In this document: positions 22,701 through 30,860 of the stretch, piece after piece
Layout of the letters: each line of letters begins with the position of its first letter
Position numbering within the stretch: position 1 is the stretch's first letter
Assembly (NCBI GenBank): GCA_964016985.1
Contig: OZ024824.1
Location: 118,316,951 to 118,380,950 of the forward strand
Direction of reading: 5' to 3'
DNA: 64,000 nt
Origin: Anodontia alba
Taxonomy: Eukaryota > Mollusca > Bivalvia > Lucinida > Lucinidae
Program-made: the position numbers and the translations under genes
Notes under the pieces: model-generated
What the model saw: the letters and a program-made list of their open reading frames with translations, nothing else
Databases searched by the model: none
Told to the model about the DNA's origin: nothing

Positions 22701-24675
22701 TAAACAAATTGCTGTTTTTATTATTACTTTTATTTTTACCTAAGGCATATGACTGTTGCTCTATTGTTAAATTTTTCCTGACTTCTCAGATTCCAGAACA
22801 TAACATCATATGCATTGATGATGACATCAATAGAGAGATAAAGGAAAAATGACATATAAATTTAATAAATAAATTTTTATCTCTTTTGTTACAATAGGTA
22901 TAATGAAGCCCTGGTCACTGAGAGTGATTAACAAGAAAATGGCTTATTGCTGTAGGACAGAATCACCTAAGAATGGTGTTAAAAAAAATGAGTAAGTGTA
23001 ATAAATAGCTCTCAGAATTCACCTTTTTACTACAATTTCTTAAAAATTTTCTTGGGGAGCATGCTCCCAGAACCCCCTAGCTTGGCTTCGCGCCATTGGC
23101 ACTCGCTAACATGGCTTGATCGCCCTGTCTCCCTTTTTTTTTTTCAGACTTAAATGTCTGGATTTGAAGAGGATGATGTGTGCTTGTTAAGTTTTTGTGT
23201 AAAACTAAAGGGGTCACCGGAATAACCGAAATCACCATCGAAATTACCATCGAAATCACTGAAATCACCATGGAAATCACCGAAATCACCATCAAGGGGT
23301 GGGGTGGGGAAAGGTATGATAGATTAGGGTGGATCAGGATAGGGTAGGGATGGGTTAGGGGTCGTTTGTTAGGTAGGGGCGAGATAAGTTAACCCTTAAT
23401 GCGCCAAGAAAAACTGCGTCTGAAAATGTCGTCTGCTAAATATTCTTGCAAACTTTTCAAACCTATTTTTGCACACAGGCGAACAGTGTGGACCCAGATC
23501 CTAAAGGAGCAGTCTGATCTGGGTCCACACTCTTCGCAAAAATGACTTTTAAAATCACAAGCAGATGACAAAGCAGACGACAATTGTACTGTAAAGAATT
23601 CGACATAATATGTGCTATATTAATATGATTTTTATACAATTATTTATATATTTTATATAAACAAATGTTTTGATATAATTGATTATACTATCTCGAGTGT
23701 CCCTATTGTCTTAACAATTTCTTAATTACAACTCTAATTTCTGACACAAATGATAAACGATATTTCATGGACGTATATTAAAAAATGGAGATAAATACAC
23801 CCCACCTCCATAGGCGCGTTTGAGGATACGGGCCTGCATGAACACGTCTTGTTTTTCTGACGTCTAATTGATTTATTAATTTCTTTTTCGTTCGTTCGTT
23901 CCTTCATTCGTTCATCCATTCTTGTCGGCGATTTCTTTTGATATTTTTCAATTTACAGTGATGATCTAATTACGGTGATTTCGGTGATTTCCACTGGGAG
24001 TTCGTTACATTACTGGTCCGGGCCCTTCGATAACCATACTCAGCTTGCATAACACAGCATACCCTGTCGTAGTCCTACCAACTTACCCCTCCCCCATCAT
24101 ATGACAGTATGATTTGTGCCCAGAACTTTATAAAACAACGGTGATTTCAATTATTTCCACCAAGATTTAGGTATAAAACTCGCCACATTCGGGGCCACAT
24201 TCGATAGCCCTTACTCATCCTACGTAACCAAATCCCACCATAACTTAACTTCTACACACCTACCAACCCCACCACACCCAACATCACTCCACTCCACCCT
24301 TGATGGTGATTTTGGTGATTTCCATGGTGATTTCGGTTATTCCGGTGACCGAAACTAAAGTGCAGCGCAGCTCAGAATGTTTCCAGGTCTGGGCTGCTGA
24401 CAAGGTCTCGAGGGAGATCATTCCAGTCTTGCAGTTCGAGAAAAACAGGAGTATATATGTGCATTAATCCTGGAGTGAGGGATGGTAAACTGAAAATAAC
24501 ATAAGCACTAAAATACACCTTTAGAGTGTTTTTCAAGGAGTTCAAGAGAAGACGCATGCTTTGGTGCCGACTTCGGCGCGGACGATTCACGATGCTTTTT
24601 AATCATTTTCTGTGCTCTGTTCTCAAAGTTGTAGCCTTTGAAAGGCCGTAAAGCTCTTGATTTAACGCCGCCCAT
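10320..24675 (-). CDS. NDUFAF4: NDUFAF4, complex I assembly factor 4 (three exons, whole gene)
   Basis: NDUFAF4 is a mitochondrial protein needed to assemble the NADH:ubiquinone oxidoreductase (complex I) peripheral arm. I assembled it from minus-strand exons 24675-24519, 15942-15842 and 10703-10320: 157+101+384 nt, that is 213 codons plus TAA. Intron phases are 1 and 0, and every junction is GT...AG. Recognition rests on the family N-terminus (MG, then a basic PF..(Y/F)N.ENRA motif, then an AP.HAS motif), on HPEIMQELKSKDDDLVS in exon 2 (human form YPEV..EI..KDE.LLS), and on IPEGKASLTQAHTFVNDH plus YTAKQISDEYKL in exon 3 (human IPKGK...EAL..LNNH, TAEKIMQEYQL). It is about 40 residues longer than the human protein because of a Lys/Glu-rich C-terminal tail. 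Introns (8,576 and 5,138 bp) are loaded with transposons. No convincing promoter motif or AATAAA signal was found. The identification is from family knowledge, without a database search. Confidence 0.92.
10885..12215. mobile_element. Minisatellite-bearing composite element
   Basis: The left end contains ACCACACCACTATCGTGTGG and the right end TACCACTAGTGTGTGGTGGG. A CCCCGCCAC-containing hairpin lies near 12098-12125. The core is a tandem array of an about 190-bp unit. Located in NDUFAF4 intron 2. Confidence 0.65.
11330..12050. repeat. About 190-bp tandem repeat, four copies
   Basis: AATATGCATATCTTCAGACC recurs at about 11380, 11570, 11757 and 11948; AACTGTAGGAGGAGTTG accompanies each copy (the last has a 3-bp deletion). 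A long apparent minus-strand frame (11770-12246) is repeat-derived. Confidence 0.88.
12471..12722. mobile_element. Palindromic MITE family Q, copy 1
   Basis: Starts GGGCCTAGCTGTTCAAAGC, ends CTTTGAACAAGTGGGCTC. The core hairpin is TTTTTTGCTGAAAAAA...TTTTTTCAGCAAAAA. Other copies: 16065-16222 (partial), 27699-27922, 48478-48721. The CAGGGCCCAGTTGTTCAAAG ends suggest a hAT-like origin, but I see no clear 8-bp duplication. Confidence 0.8.
12723..13485. other. Intronic sequence without clear features
   Basis: NDUFAF4 intron 2. AT-rich, with weak repeat similarity to the TCAAATTTGATCAAAATCCAT type of bivalve satellite. Nothing coding. Confidence 0.5.
13486..13772. mobile_element. Short relative of the element at 1405-3060
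   Basis: Shares the ends AAGAGCTGTC...AGCTTGCCTG and ATAGCTC...TGTACAGGCGAGCTAA but lacks the tandem arrays. Confidence 0.7.
14041..14259. mobile_element. Palindromic TA-target MITE (pogo-like, copy 2)
   Basis: TA|CACTACAACCCCTTTATAAC...GTTGTGGTG|TA. Same family as 8294-8513, with the same central hairpin. Confidence 0.88.
14290..14560. repeat. Dispersed repeat (family U, copy 1)
   Basis: Shares a purine-rich GGGAGAA...AGAGGAGATGAAA run, GCAGGCCTTGCCCAA-like and GACGCCCCGGTGA segments and a CACCCAACCACCCC end with 15380-15666. SINE-sized, with no tRNA boxes seen. Confidence 0.7.
14888..15100. mobile_element. piggyBac-like MITE (family E, copy 2)
   Basis: TTAA at both ends; the left CCC has decayed to TCC. 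The core hairpin AGATCCAGATCAGTTGGCTT is intact. Confidence 0.85.
15380..15666. repeat. Dispersed repeat (family U, copy 2)
   Basis: Parallel to 14290-14560. Reading frames on both strands here come from the purine-rich segment and are not genes. Confidence 0.7.
15681..15750. repeat. Hairpin MITE core next to NDUFAF4 exon 2
   Basis: Arms GGGTACTCATTAGAAGTGCC (15691-15711) and the exact complement (15717-15737), extended by ATGTTG/CAACAT. Confidence 0.9.
15842..15942 (-). CDS. NDUFAF4: NDUFAF4 exon 2
   Basis: 101-nt exon with acceptor ...TTACAG|CTCACC and donor CAACAG|GTATAT. With the G carried from exon 1 it reads AHPEIMQELKSKDDDLVSRM and on to APSMQQ, matching the human segment YPEV-(x)-EI-(xx)-KDE. 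It ends in phase 0, as exon 3 requires. It sits between a hairpin MITE (15681-15750) and a partial family Q MITE (16065-16222). Confidence 0.92.
16065..16222. mobile_element. Family Q MITE, partial copy 2
   Basis: Right half only, with GCTACTC...TTTTCAGCAAAAAATATCAG through AACGACGCTTTAAACAA. Confidence 0.7.
16300..16490. mobile_element. Degenerate pogo-like MITE
   Basis: Contains CAGTGTGACCTTTCTACAAC, GGCTGTCATAGAGAGGTTG and GTTATAGGAAGGTAGCTG in an imperfect inverted arrangement resembling 9027-9230. Confidence 0.5.
16920..17161 (-). mobile_element. tRNA-derived SINE (copy 2)
   Basis: Same family as 3628-3870. Flanked by the 11-bp duplication CTGAACCATTT at 16909-16919 and 17162-17172. 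Head GTAGTCTAGTGGATTCGAG, B-box GGTTTGAGCC. Confidence 0.92.
17255..17444 (-). mobile_element. tRNA-derived SINE (second family)
   Basis: The minus strand begins with the tRNA-like head TAGTGGCTCAGTGGTAGAGC and B box GGTTCGATCCC. The tail GGTTTAAC/GGGCTTAACGTCG type is shared by molluscan SINEs. A 7-bp duplication AGATGTT lies at 17248-17254 and 17445-17451. Confidence 0.85.
17540..18768 (-). mobile_element. mariner transposon, 1,229 bp
   Basis: Inverted ends GAGGGTGAGTCAATAAGAAC and GAGGGCATGTCAATAAATAA, both followed by a CAGCCTA block. Flanked by TA at 17538-17539 and 18769-18770. It carries a broken transposase on the minus strand. Confidence 0.93.
17576..18625 (-). pseudogene. Mariner transposase, inactivated
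   Basis: The N-terminus (MSNMASDAKACFSSKVEYCA) and the HTH segment with GKTGKEIHCKLADVYG and SGRPLDA match the SETMAR/mariner paired-like DNA-binding domain. It is followed by LGISHGSVSTIL, VTVDET (first catalytic Asp), VGPGSLRPKKFK, LLQQDN (second Asp) and HPAYSPDLAP. Breaks: frameshifts near 18390, 18140 and 17760, a Trp-to-stop change right after VDET, and TGA near 17835. The family motif LAPSD that supplies the third catalytic Asp is missing; the copy goes from SPDLAP directly to PKLEK. A dead copy. Confidence 0.92.
19022..19631. other. Intronic sequence without clear features
   Basis: NDUFAF4 intron 1. Poly(T) tracts at 19121-19150, 19252-19273 and 19398-19409; no gene evidence. Confidence 0.5.
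19636..19801. mobile_element. TTAA-class MITE (family R, copy 2)
   Basis: Flanked by TTAA at 19632-19635 and 19802-19805. The internal palindrome centres on TTTCATGCAAACTGTCTCCA and its complement. Confidence 0.8.
20270..21345 (+). pseudogene. 5'-truncated non-LTR retrotransposon, reverse-transcriptase C-terminal part
   Basis: Starts within RT at CPWELLYADDLMISAD (the YADD active-site motif near 20319-20345). It then has KLKTWKSEMDKKGLRVNMGK, an embedded cysteine/histidine-rich zinc-finger segment (CGVCQTGVG...FCGGCLCWIHKKCSGIKG, about 20516-20610), FCYLGDMFSAGGG, and RRNDHAMIRWICNVK through RMRWFGHVERS and RPKKTW. One frame (20378 onward) is interrupted by two TGA codons (20675-20677, 20921-20923). 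A 20-bp internal duplication (about 20338-20377) shifts the upstream part out of frame. It ends in a (GAT)n tail, typical of some non-LTR elements. Confidence 0.9.
21346..23200. other. Intronic sequence, mostly unassigned
   Basis: NDUFAF4 intron 1. Two copies of a CATATACCTATCACTACTAC segment (21675, 21916) point to a short dispersed repeat. Open frames of about 60-70 codons (22149-22343, 22451-22666) look like no known protein. Confidence 0.45.
23211..24351. mobile_element. MULE-like fold-back element with minisatellite ends
   Basis: A perfect 9-bp direct repeat, AAACTAAAG, at 23202-23210 and 24352-24360 flanks inverted ends that start (G/C)GGTCACCGGAATAACC and continue as GAAATCACC-type minisatellites for about 90-100 bp. 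9-bp duplications are the Mutator-like hallmark. No transposase is seen. It lies 167 bp inside the intron from NDUFAF4 exon 1. Confidence 0.85.
24519..24675 (-). CDS. NDUFAF4: NDUFAF4 exon 1 (start codon)
   Basis: Encodes the first 52 residues plus one base (phase 1), starting at the ATG at 24675-24673. The product starts MGGVKSRALRPFKGYNFENR and then has basic, Ala/Pro/Lys-rich sequence including SAPKHASS. A second-position Gly followed by a basic segment and ENRA is the family hallmark. The donor is G|GTGTAT at 24518. The 5' UTR and promoter lie at higher coordinates, where only AT-rich sequence is seen. Confidence 0.93.
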
Positions 24676-24839
24676 TTTAGTTTTGTAAATATTTAGTTAT
24701 ATAATCATATATATTCGAGCACAATTGTAAGGTCGTGACTTTTGCCGGTAGATGTAATTTGTTTTTTATTTTTTGAAGAGTTTAAGTAGGGTCCACTAAC
24801 AAGCGACAAGAAGCGATGGTTACTAAAACCCGGGAAGGC

Positions 24840-24904
24840 CGGCGTAGACTGGCTCCCGTCTTACTGTTTTTTTATTTTATTTTATTTTATTTATTTATTT
24901 ATTT

Positions 24905-24936
<32 letters not shown>

Positions 24937-24962
24937 TTTTTTTTTTTTTGTTTTTTTTTTTG
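24840..24962. repeat. Poly(T)/TTTTA low-complexity tract
   Basis: TTTTA repeats grading into long poly(T), broken by a short (GT)n. Confidence 0.95.
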
Positions 24963-25107
24963 TTGAATTATCAGCATAAAAAAAAACGGTTTACATATTT
25001 TACAAAAATCCTGTATTTTTGGAATGCATTTCTCTCTGACGGCTGACCAGTTAAACTAGTTAAGTTTGCAAGCTCCACTCTGAGATTTACTGCTAGCTGA
25101 TTAGCCT

Positions 25108-25294
25108 ACTGTCCTTTCGACATCTCTTGGAAAGACGTTTTTTGCTTGGCGTTTTATTTCAAATGAATTTTTTTTGTTCTGACTGACCATATTTTATCAG
25201 AAAACATTTGTCTTTTCTATTTATGTGTTTTGTTCTCAAATTTTTACACTAAAATTAAATTTACGGCTAAAAGTTGGTCTGACCTATGCAATTT
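25108..25294 (-). mobile_element. Family B MITE fragment 1
   Basis: Starts at the B terminal repeat (TTTCGACATCTCTTGGAAAG, TTTTTTGCTTGGCG) and breaks at ATGCAATTT. 25205-25294 is a perfect 90-bp inverted copy of 25852-25941. Confidence 0.85.
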
Positions 25295-25437
25295 CGAGGC
25301 GGTTCTAACGAGTACCAACAATCTATGTTCTGAGCAGAAATAAGAAAAATAATATATGCCCCTGTAAACCCCACTTTTACTGTATAAAAGTGGGGTTTAA
25401 GGGGGTCAACATTATATAGGCATGTTTTCGTGATGTA
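25293..25437. mobile_element. Half of a family A MITE
   Basis: Runs from the central hairpin (GAGGCGGTTCTAACGAG) to the terminal GGCATGTTTTCGTGATG. The other half is at 26038-26178. Confidence 0.85.
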
Positions 25438-25476
25438 TATTAAAAGATTTGTTAATTGCTATTGCAAATGATCCTA

Positions 25477-25941
25477 CTGTGCTTTCGACATCTTTCAGAA
25501 AGTCGTTTTTTGCTTGACGCTTTACACAGAAGAAGTAAATTTGCAAACTTTTGTCATGATTTAACGCAAAACCATATGTCGTAACTTCCTATGTACGAAA
25601 AGTTTCATTCCAGTCATTGGTTTTTTAAAAAATCAAATATTTTCACTTTTTCCCATAGTAAAAATAAAGCCAAATCATGCAGAAATCTGTAGGGTAGGTA
25701 ACTTGGAGCCAGATTTTCAACAAGTTCCACTTATTCAATTTTTTCTGAAATTTTCACAATATTGTTGTGAAACATCAGTAATTCAAATTCAGCAAAGGAA
25801 AGTAAAAAATATTTTCTTAAACAAAAATTCCAAAAAATCACTTTACTATAGAAATTGCATAGGTCAGACCAACTTTTAGCCGTAAATTTAATTTTAGTGT
25901 AAAAATTTGAGAACAAAACACATAAATAGAAAAGACAAATG
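25477..25941 (+). mobile_element. Family B MITE fragment 2
   Basis: From the terminal CTACTGTGCTTTCGACATCT to GAAAAGACAAATG, lacking the last ~100 bp of the family as judged by 30174-30740. Confidence 0.85.
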
Positions 25942-26037
25942 GCGGAATACACCATAGAATATACCCGTTTGAAACTATATCAGTAAAATCTCTTTAGAAG
26001 ATAAACCATGGCAAATCAGACAATTAGCTGATAAGTA

Positions 26038-26178
26038 CATTACGAAAACAAGCCTATTCAAATATACTGAAAATTTTACCACCAAAAAAAGAGAAAATTT
26101 TCAGATAAAAATTCTGATATTTTTTCTTATTTCTGCTCAAAAACACAGATTGTGGGTACTCGTTAGAACCGCCTCGAA
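26038..26178. mobile_element. Other half of the split family A MITE
   Basis: CATTACGAAAACAAGCCTAT to GTTAGAACCGCCTC, followed by GAAATTGCATAGGTCAGACC, the same family B sequence as at the 25293 junction. Confidence 0.85.
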
Positions 26179-26744
26179 ATTGCATAGGTCAGACCAAAAT
26201 CTGACAAAAGGTATATAAGTTATTAAGCAAACTATATATAATGAAGTACAAGTGGGCCGGGAAGTGGGCATTACTCTAAAAAAAATACATTACACAGTCC
26301 CAATTTTCCTATCACACCTGCCTTGCATGAGGGACCAAGTGTGATTTGAATTTTATCAACATCAGGCAAATGGTCTAGAAGCTGTTAAGCAAAATACAAA
26401 TAAATTGTAAGAAAAACAAGGATGCGTAACTCTAACGACTTGACCAATAGCTCGTATGTTTCTATCGCCCCTGTCTTGCATCAGGAGCCAAATGTGATAT
26501 AAATTTTATCGAAATGGGGCAAAGTATAATTGGAGATATTGCAAAGAGGCATACCTCTAATAAACTTGACCCCACAACCCTTTTTTCCCTATAACACTGT
26601 ATTGCATGTGGGACTCTTCATAAGCAGTAATGAAAACTTTAAATCCATTTTAGAACATCACTCTTGATGTCATTATAATGATGTTTAAGTAGTAATTGTT
26701 GAAAGCTTCACTGAATTTCAAAATAATTAAGTCGGTCTGCAGCC

Positions 26745-27660
26745 CATTTTGCATGTGTTTGGATAGTTCAGACAGACAATCAGGACCATTCACCTTTGAG
26801 CACGACGGTGGTTTGACTTCTTCCAGTTAAGAAGGACTGGATCAATTGGAAGCTTTACCTTGGATGTCATGCTTCTGCAGTTTATAAAGTACACGTAGTT
26901 TCAGGCGATTTACCTTGTTGAACGCCTTGCTAAAATCAGGTAGGATAAAGTTTGCTTACCTTCTGTGAGCGATCTTGTAAGGTCTTCAACAAGCTGAATC
27001 AACTGGATTTCACATGATCTGCGCTTATCTGTAGCATTACGAAAACATGCCTATTCAAATATACTGAAAATTTTACCACCAAAAAATGAAAATTTTCAGA
27101 TAAAAAATCCTGATATTTTTTTATATTTCTGCTCAAAACATAGATTGTGGGTACTCGTTAGAATCGCCTCGTCGAGGCGGTTCTAACGAGTACCCACAAT
27201 CTATGCTTTGAGCAGAAATAAGAAAAATAATGTATACCCCTGTAAACCCCAGTTTTACTATATAAAAGTGGGGTTTAACGGGGTCAAAATTTTATAGGCA
27301 TGTTTTCGTGATGGTAAAATGTGCTCTTAGAAAAGCTTGGTTAAGCTGGATGATATAATATTTTCTAAAGTTCTGCATAAAATACAAGCCATGCAGAGAA
27401 ACTGGCCGGTAGATGGCCGAATTACCTTTGTTTCCTTTCTCCTAGAGCGGAGTAACTAAAGCTGTTTTTAATCATGAGGGACAATGCCAGGGTCCAACGA
27501 CAATTTGAAAATATTAATCAAAGGAATTCGTTTTTCATATCCACACACTGGTAAAATTCTATGTAATCGAATAGCGATGGCACAGGCCAGCACGCGCATC
27601 CATCCAGTCTTATCACTGCTTCCTCTGTTTGCTATTAACCCTTTCAGCGTTGTAAAATCT
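26745..27660 (-). pseudogene. Non-LTR reverse-transcriptase fragment, split by a MITE
   Basis: Minus-strand reading gives INIFKLSLDPGIVP (27485-27530), a decayed YRP.S..CILCRTLE stretch (27330-27430), then after the MITE DKRRSCEIQLIQLVEDLTRS (about 26965-27030), a degraded DFSKAFNKV-like segment and LQKHDIQGK. Several frameshifts. The family A MITE 27033-27315 interrupts it between the RP.SLT and RSCETQL blocks. Confidence 0.8.
27033..27315. mobile_element. Family A MITE, full copy
   Basis: CATTACGAAAACATGCCTAT...ATAGGCATGTTTTCGTGATG with a perfect central hairpin (GTACTCGTTAGAATCGCCTC / GAGGCGGTTCTAACGAGTAC). Confidence 0.92.
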
Positions 27661-27698
27661 TACATATCTCAGATGGGAACATGATATTCATGACCAGG

Positions 27699-27922
27699 GC
27701 CCAGTTGTTCAAAGCGTCGTTAGCTTAACGAGCTCGTTTAGGGTCATTTCGATAACTGTTTTAGCCGATTCAATATACAATTTTCTGATATTTTTTGCTG
27801 AAAAAATGTGAGTAGCTTCACATTTTTTCAGCAAAAAAAATCAGCATATTTGCGTATCACTCGATGTAAATTTTAACGAATCGTTAACTAACGACGTCGT
27901 TAGCTTTGAACAACTGGGCTCA
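27699..27922. mobile_element. Family Q MITE, copy 3
   Basis: GGGCCCAGTTGTTCAAAGCG...CTTTGAACAACTGGGCTC with the TTTTTTGCTGAAAAAATGTG core hairpin. Confidence 0.88.
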
Positions 27923-28491
27923 GGCTGATGACTCGCAAGTAAACTGTCACAACTAAACAAACATAAAATAAAAAAAAAAATAAAAAAAAAAAAACAAACT
28001 GTGACCTATGCAAACCAAACTCAGCATGTACATCTATGCATGCTAGTCAGAGTCTCTACTGTTTACAGCGAAATATCTCAACACTGTAACAGCCATCGTA
28101 CAGGAAACATAATGCATAGTGTCTAAATATGGAACACCTTAATTTCCCTACCATATTTGTCCTAAAATTTGAACAAGTCCATTTTACTACATGTTGATAT
28201 ATCAAAACATGCTTCTGATCTGGGTCTACACTATTTGGTCAGCTTGTATGTCTTATAGGCATTTAATGGTAAATGCCAACGGCGATATCCTGGCTACTGT
28301 CCTTTCAACATCTTTCGGAAAGCCGCTTGACACCATGCACAGAAGTAAATTTGCAAACATTTAGCATCATTTGCAAGACCATTTTTCGTAACTACACATG
28401 CACAAAATATTTCATCCTACTCATTGGGTTTAAACAAGTCTAAGATTTCCATTTCCATGATGACGATTGTCCTCTCATAAATGTCATTATT

Positions 28492-28533
28492 GCCCCCCCC
28501 CCCCCCCCCACCCCACCCCTCCCCCGCCCCGCG
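28492..28533. repeat. Poly(C) tract
   Basis: About 15 consecutive C, then CCACCCCACCCC and CCCCCGCCCCGCGG. The minus strand has G-runs able to form quadruplexes. Similar tracts: 31559-31596 and 46555-46600. Confidence 0.9.
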
Positions 28534-29147
28534 GCTGCTCGTGTCTCAGTAGCAGTGTTGCTATGGTAATTTTAAGCAGGGTCTGAGTTCGTTATTCGAT
28601 TGTGTCGGGTAAAAACCCATCCATTTGGAAACAGTGTCTCAGTATTACATAAATATTATATTCCAAATAATATGTAATATTTAGTTTCATTATATCGAAC
28701 CATACGCATGTGATCGCCATAGGGAAGTAGTAAAAATGTCCCCCTCGCTTATGGGGATTTTGTATATATGAATTTCAAGTGAGGTAAAATGATACTGAAA
28801 TATTGTTGACTGGGACGCTAAACCTCAACTCAACTCAAAAGCGTCATGATACGTTTGGCGCCAAACATCTATGGGTAACGTCACATAGGCGCACACGTTT
28901 ATTCCATGACGTCAAGACAGGATGCAGGTGACGCTAAACCAAACGATAAAATAATGGAAGAAAACAGGTAAATACTGCAGTTTTATTGTATACTTGAGAA
29001 GAAAGCAGTGACATTGAGGTTTCGCAATGTTACCAGTGTAACAGATTTTTACCTGAACCTTCTAGGCCATGTGATGCCATGCGCAATGTAAAAAAGATAT
29101 CAAAACAATTGATTTTACAGTTTTCTTTTCCGTATAAAGTAAACTAC

Positions 29148-29763
29148 TATTCGGAAAGACGTTTTTGCTTGGCGTCTTATTTTAAATGAAAATACTTTGT
29201 TCTGATTGACTTTTCATATCAGAAACCATTTGACTTTTTTGATTATGTGTTTTGTTCTCAAATCTTTATCCTGAAACAAAATTTACGGCCAAACGTAAAT
29301 CTGGCCTATGCAATGTTTATAAACCTAAACTTACAACCAAACGTTAGTCTGACCCTATGCAATTTCTATAGTAAAGTGATTTCTTTTTCTTTCTTTTTTT
29401 GTTTTTATTTTTACACAAGAAAATATTTTTTATCTTTCTTTTCTGATTTTGAATTGCTGGTGGTTCGCAATAATATTGTGAAAATTTCAGAAAAAAAAAA
29501 ATGAACGTGGAACGTTGCAAATCAGCCTCCAAAATACCTGCTCTACCGATTTCTGCATAATTTGTAACCATTTTTTATTATGGGAAAAAGTGATTATGTT
29601 TAATTTTTCAAACCGATCACGGACTAGAGTAAAACTTTTTTGTGCATAAGTAGTTACGACAAGAGGTTTTGCATTAAATCATAACAAAAGTGTGTAATTT
29701 TACATCTGTGTAAAGCGCCAAGCAAACACCGACTTTCTGAAAGATGTCGAAAGCACAGTAATA
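29148..29763 (-). mobile_element. Family B MITE, copy 3
   Basis: Begins with GGAAAGACGTTTTTGCTTGG and ends with CTTTCTGAAAGATGTCGAAAG. The interior matches 30174-30740 in reverse. Confidence 0.85.
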
Positions 29764-29782
29764 GTAAGGAGGAAAACCAGTT

Positions 29783-29856
29783 TACCCGATACAGGACTCG
29801 AACCCGCGACTCCTGCTTGCAAGTCAGGTGCTCTTCCAGCTGATCTAACAGGGCCG
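29783..29856 (-). repeat. tRNA-like sequence (SINE head or tRNA pseudogene)
   Basis: Reads GGCCCTGTTAGATCAGCTGG, AAGAGCACCTGACTTGCAAG and B box GGTTCGAGTCC. The acceptor stem cannot pair, so it is not a functional tRNA. Confidence 0.7.
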
Positions 29857-30009
29857 TCCTGCAAATCACCACACTTCTTCCCCCTTTGACATTTAAGTGC
29901 AAGGCATTAACTGAACATACTATCAGCTTCTAGCCTCTTTACCTGCATTTACCAACACTGACTCCGTGGGGTATTCATGTTGGGGCCATTAAAGTAAACT
30001 AAGTAGGAA

Positions 30010-30085
30010 AAAGTGCGCTCAATGCAGAACTCGAACCCGCGACCCTTGTTTGCAGTCAGTTGCTCTACCGAGCAAACAGGATCGA
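30010..30085 (-). repeat. Second tRNA-like sequence
   Basis: Contains GTTTGCTCGGTAGAGCAACT and GGTTCGAGTTC. Related to 29783-29856 and likewise degraded. Confidence 0.6.
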
Positions 30086-30173
30086 CATTTCCGCCAATAA
30101 CCACACGTAAGCCACATTCTGTAATTCGACGTAGAAGACCTCCGGGTCCTAACAGGAAATAAGCGTAGATCTA

Positions 30174-30740
30174 CTGTGCTTTCGACATCTTTCAGAAAGT
30201 CGTTTTTTGCTCAGCGCTTTAAACAGAAGAAGTAAATTTGTAAACTTTTGTCATGATTTAAAGCAAAACCATTTGTCGTAACTGCCTATGCGCAAAAAGT
30301 TTTATTCTAGTCAGTGGTTTTTAAAAAATCCAATATTTTCACTTTTTCCCATAGTAAAAATGAATGAAAATTATGCAGACATTTGTAGGGTAGGTAACTT
30401 GGTGGCAGATTTTTAACAAGTTTCACTTGTTCATTTTTTCTGAAATTTTCACAATATTGTTGTGAAACATCAATAATTCAAATTCAGCAAAGAAAAGTAA
30501 AAAATATTTACCAAGACAAAAATTCCAAAAAATCACTTTACTATAGAAATTGCATAGGTCAGACCAATTTTTGGCGATAAATTTAATTTTAGGGTACATA
30601 TTTGAAAATAAAACACAGAAACAGAAAAGACAAATGGTTTCTGATCAGATATAGTCAATCTGAACAAAATATTTTCGTTTAAGATAAAACGCCAAGCAAA
30701 AAACGTCTTTCCGAGAGATGTCGAAAGGAACGTAGGGGCT
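30174..30740 (+). mobile_element. Family B MITE, full copy
   Basis: About 565 bp with about 45-bp inverted ends (ACTGTGCTTTCGACATCTTT / reverse TTCCTTTCGACATCTCTCGG). The best full-length reference for the family in this window. Confidence 0.88.
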
Positions 30741-30744
30741 GTTC

Positions 30745-30829
30745 ACAGGCTATACACATTGTATATGAAATACATAAAAGTGTATTAGTCTTATTTATTT
30801 GTTTATCTTTTTTTATATTTTCCTGATCT

Positions 30830-30860
<31 letters not shown>

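Noticed and set aside
27484..27684. 66-codon plus-strand frame
   Set aside because: It is antisense to a decayed reverse-transcriptase segment.
29783..29856. tRNA gene with a TGC anticodon-like loop
   Set aside because: Acceptor stem does not pair and a degraded sibling lies nearby, so SINE head or pseudogene.
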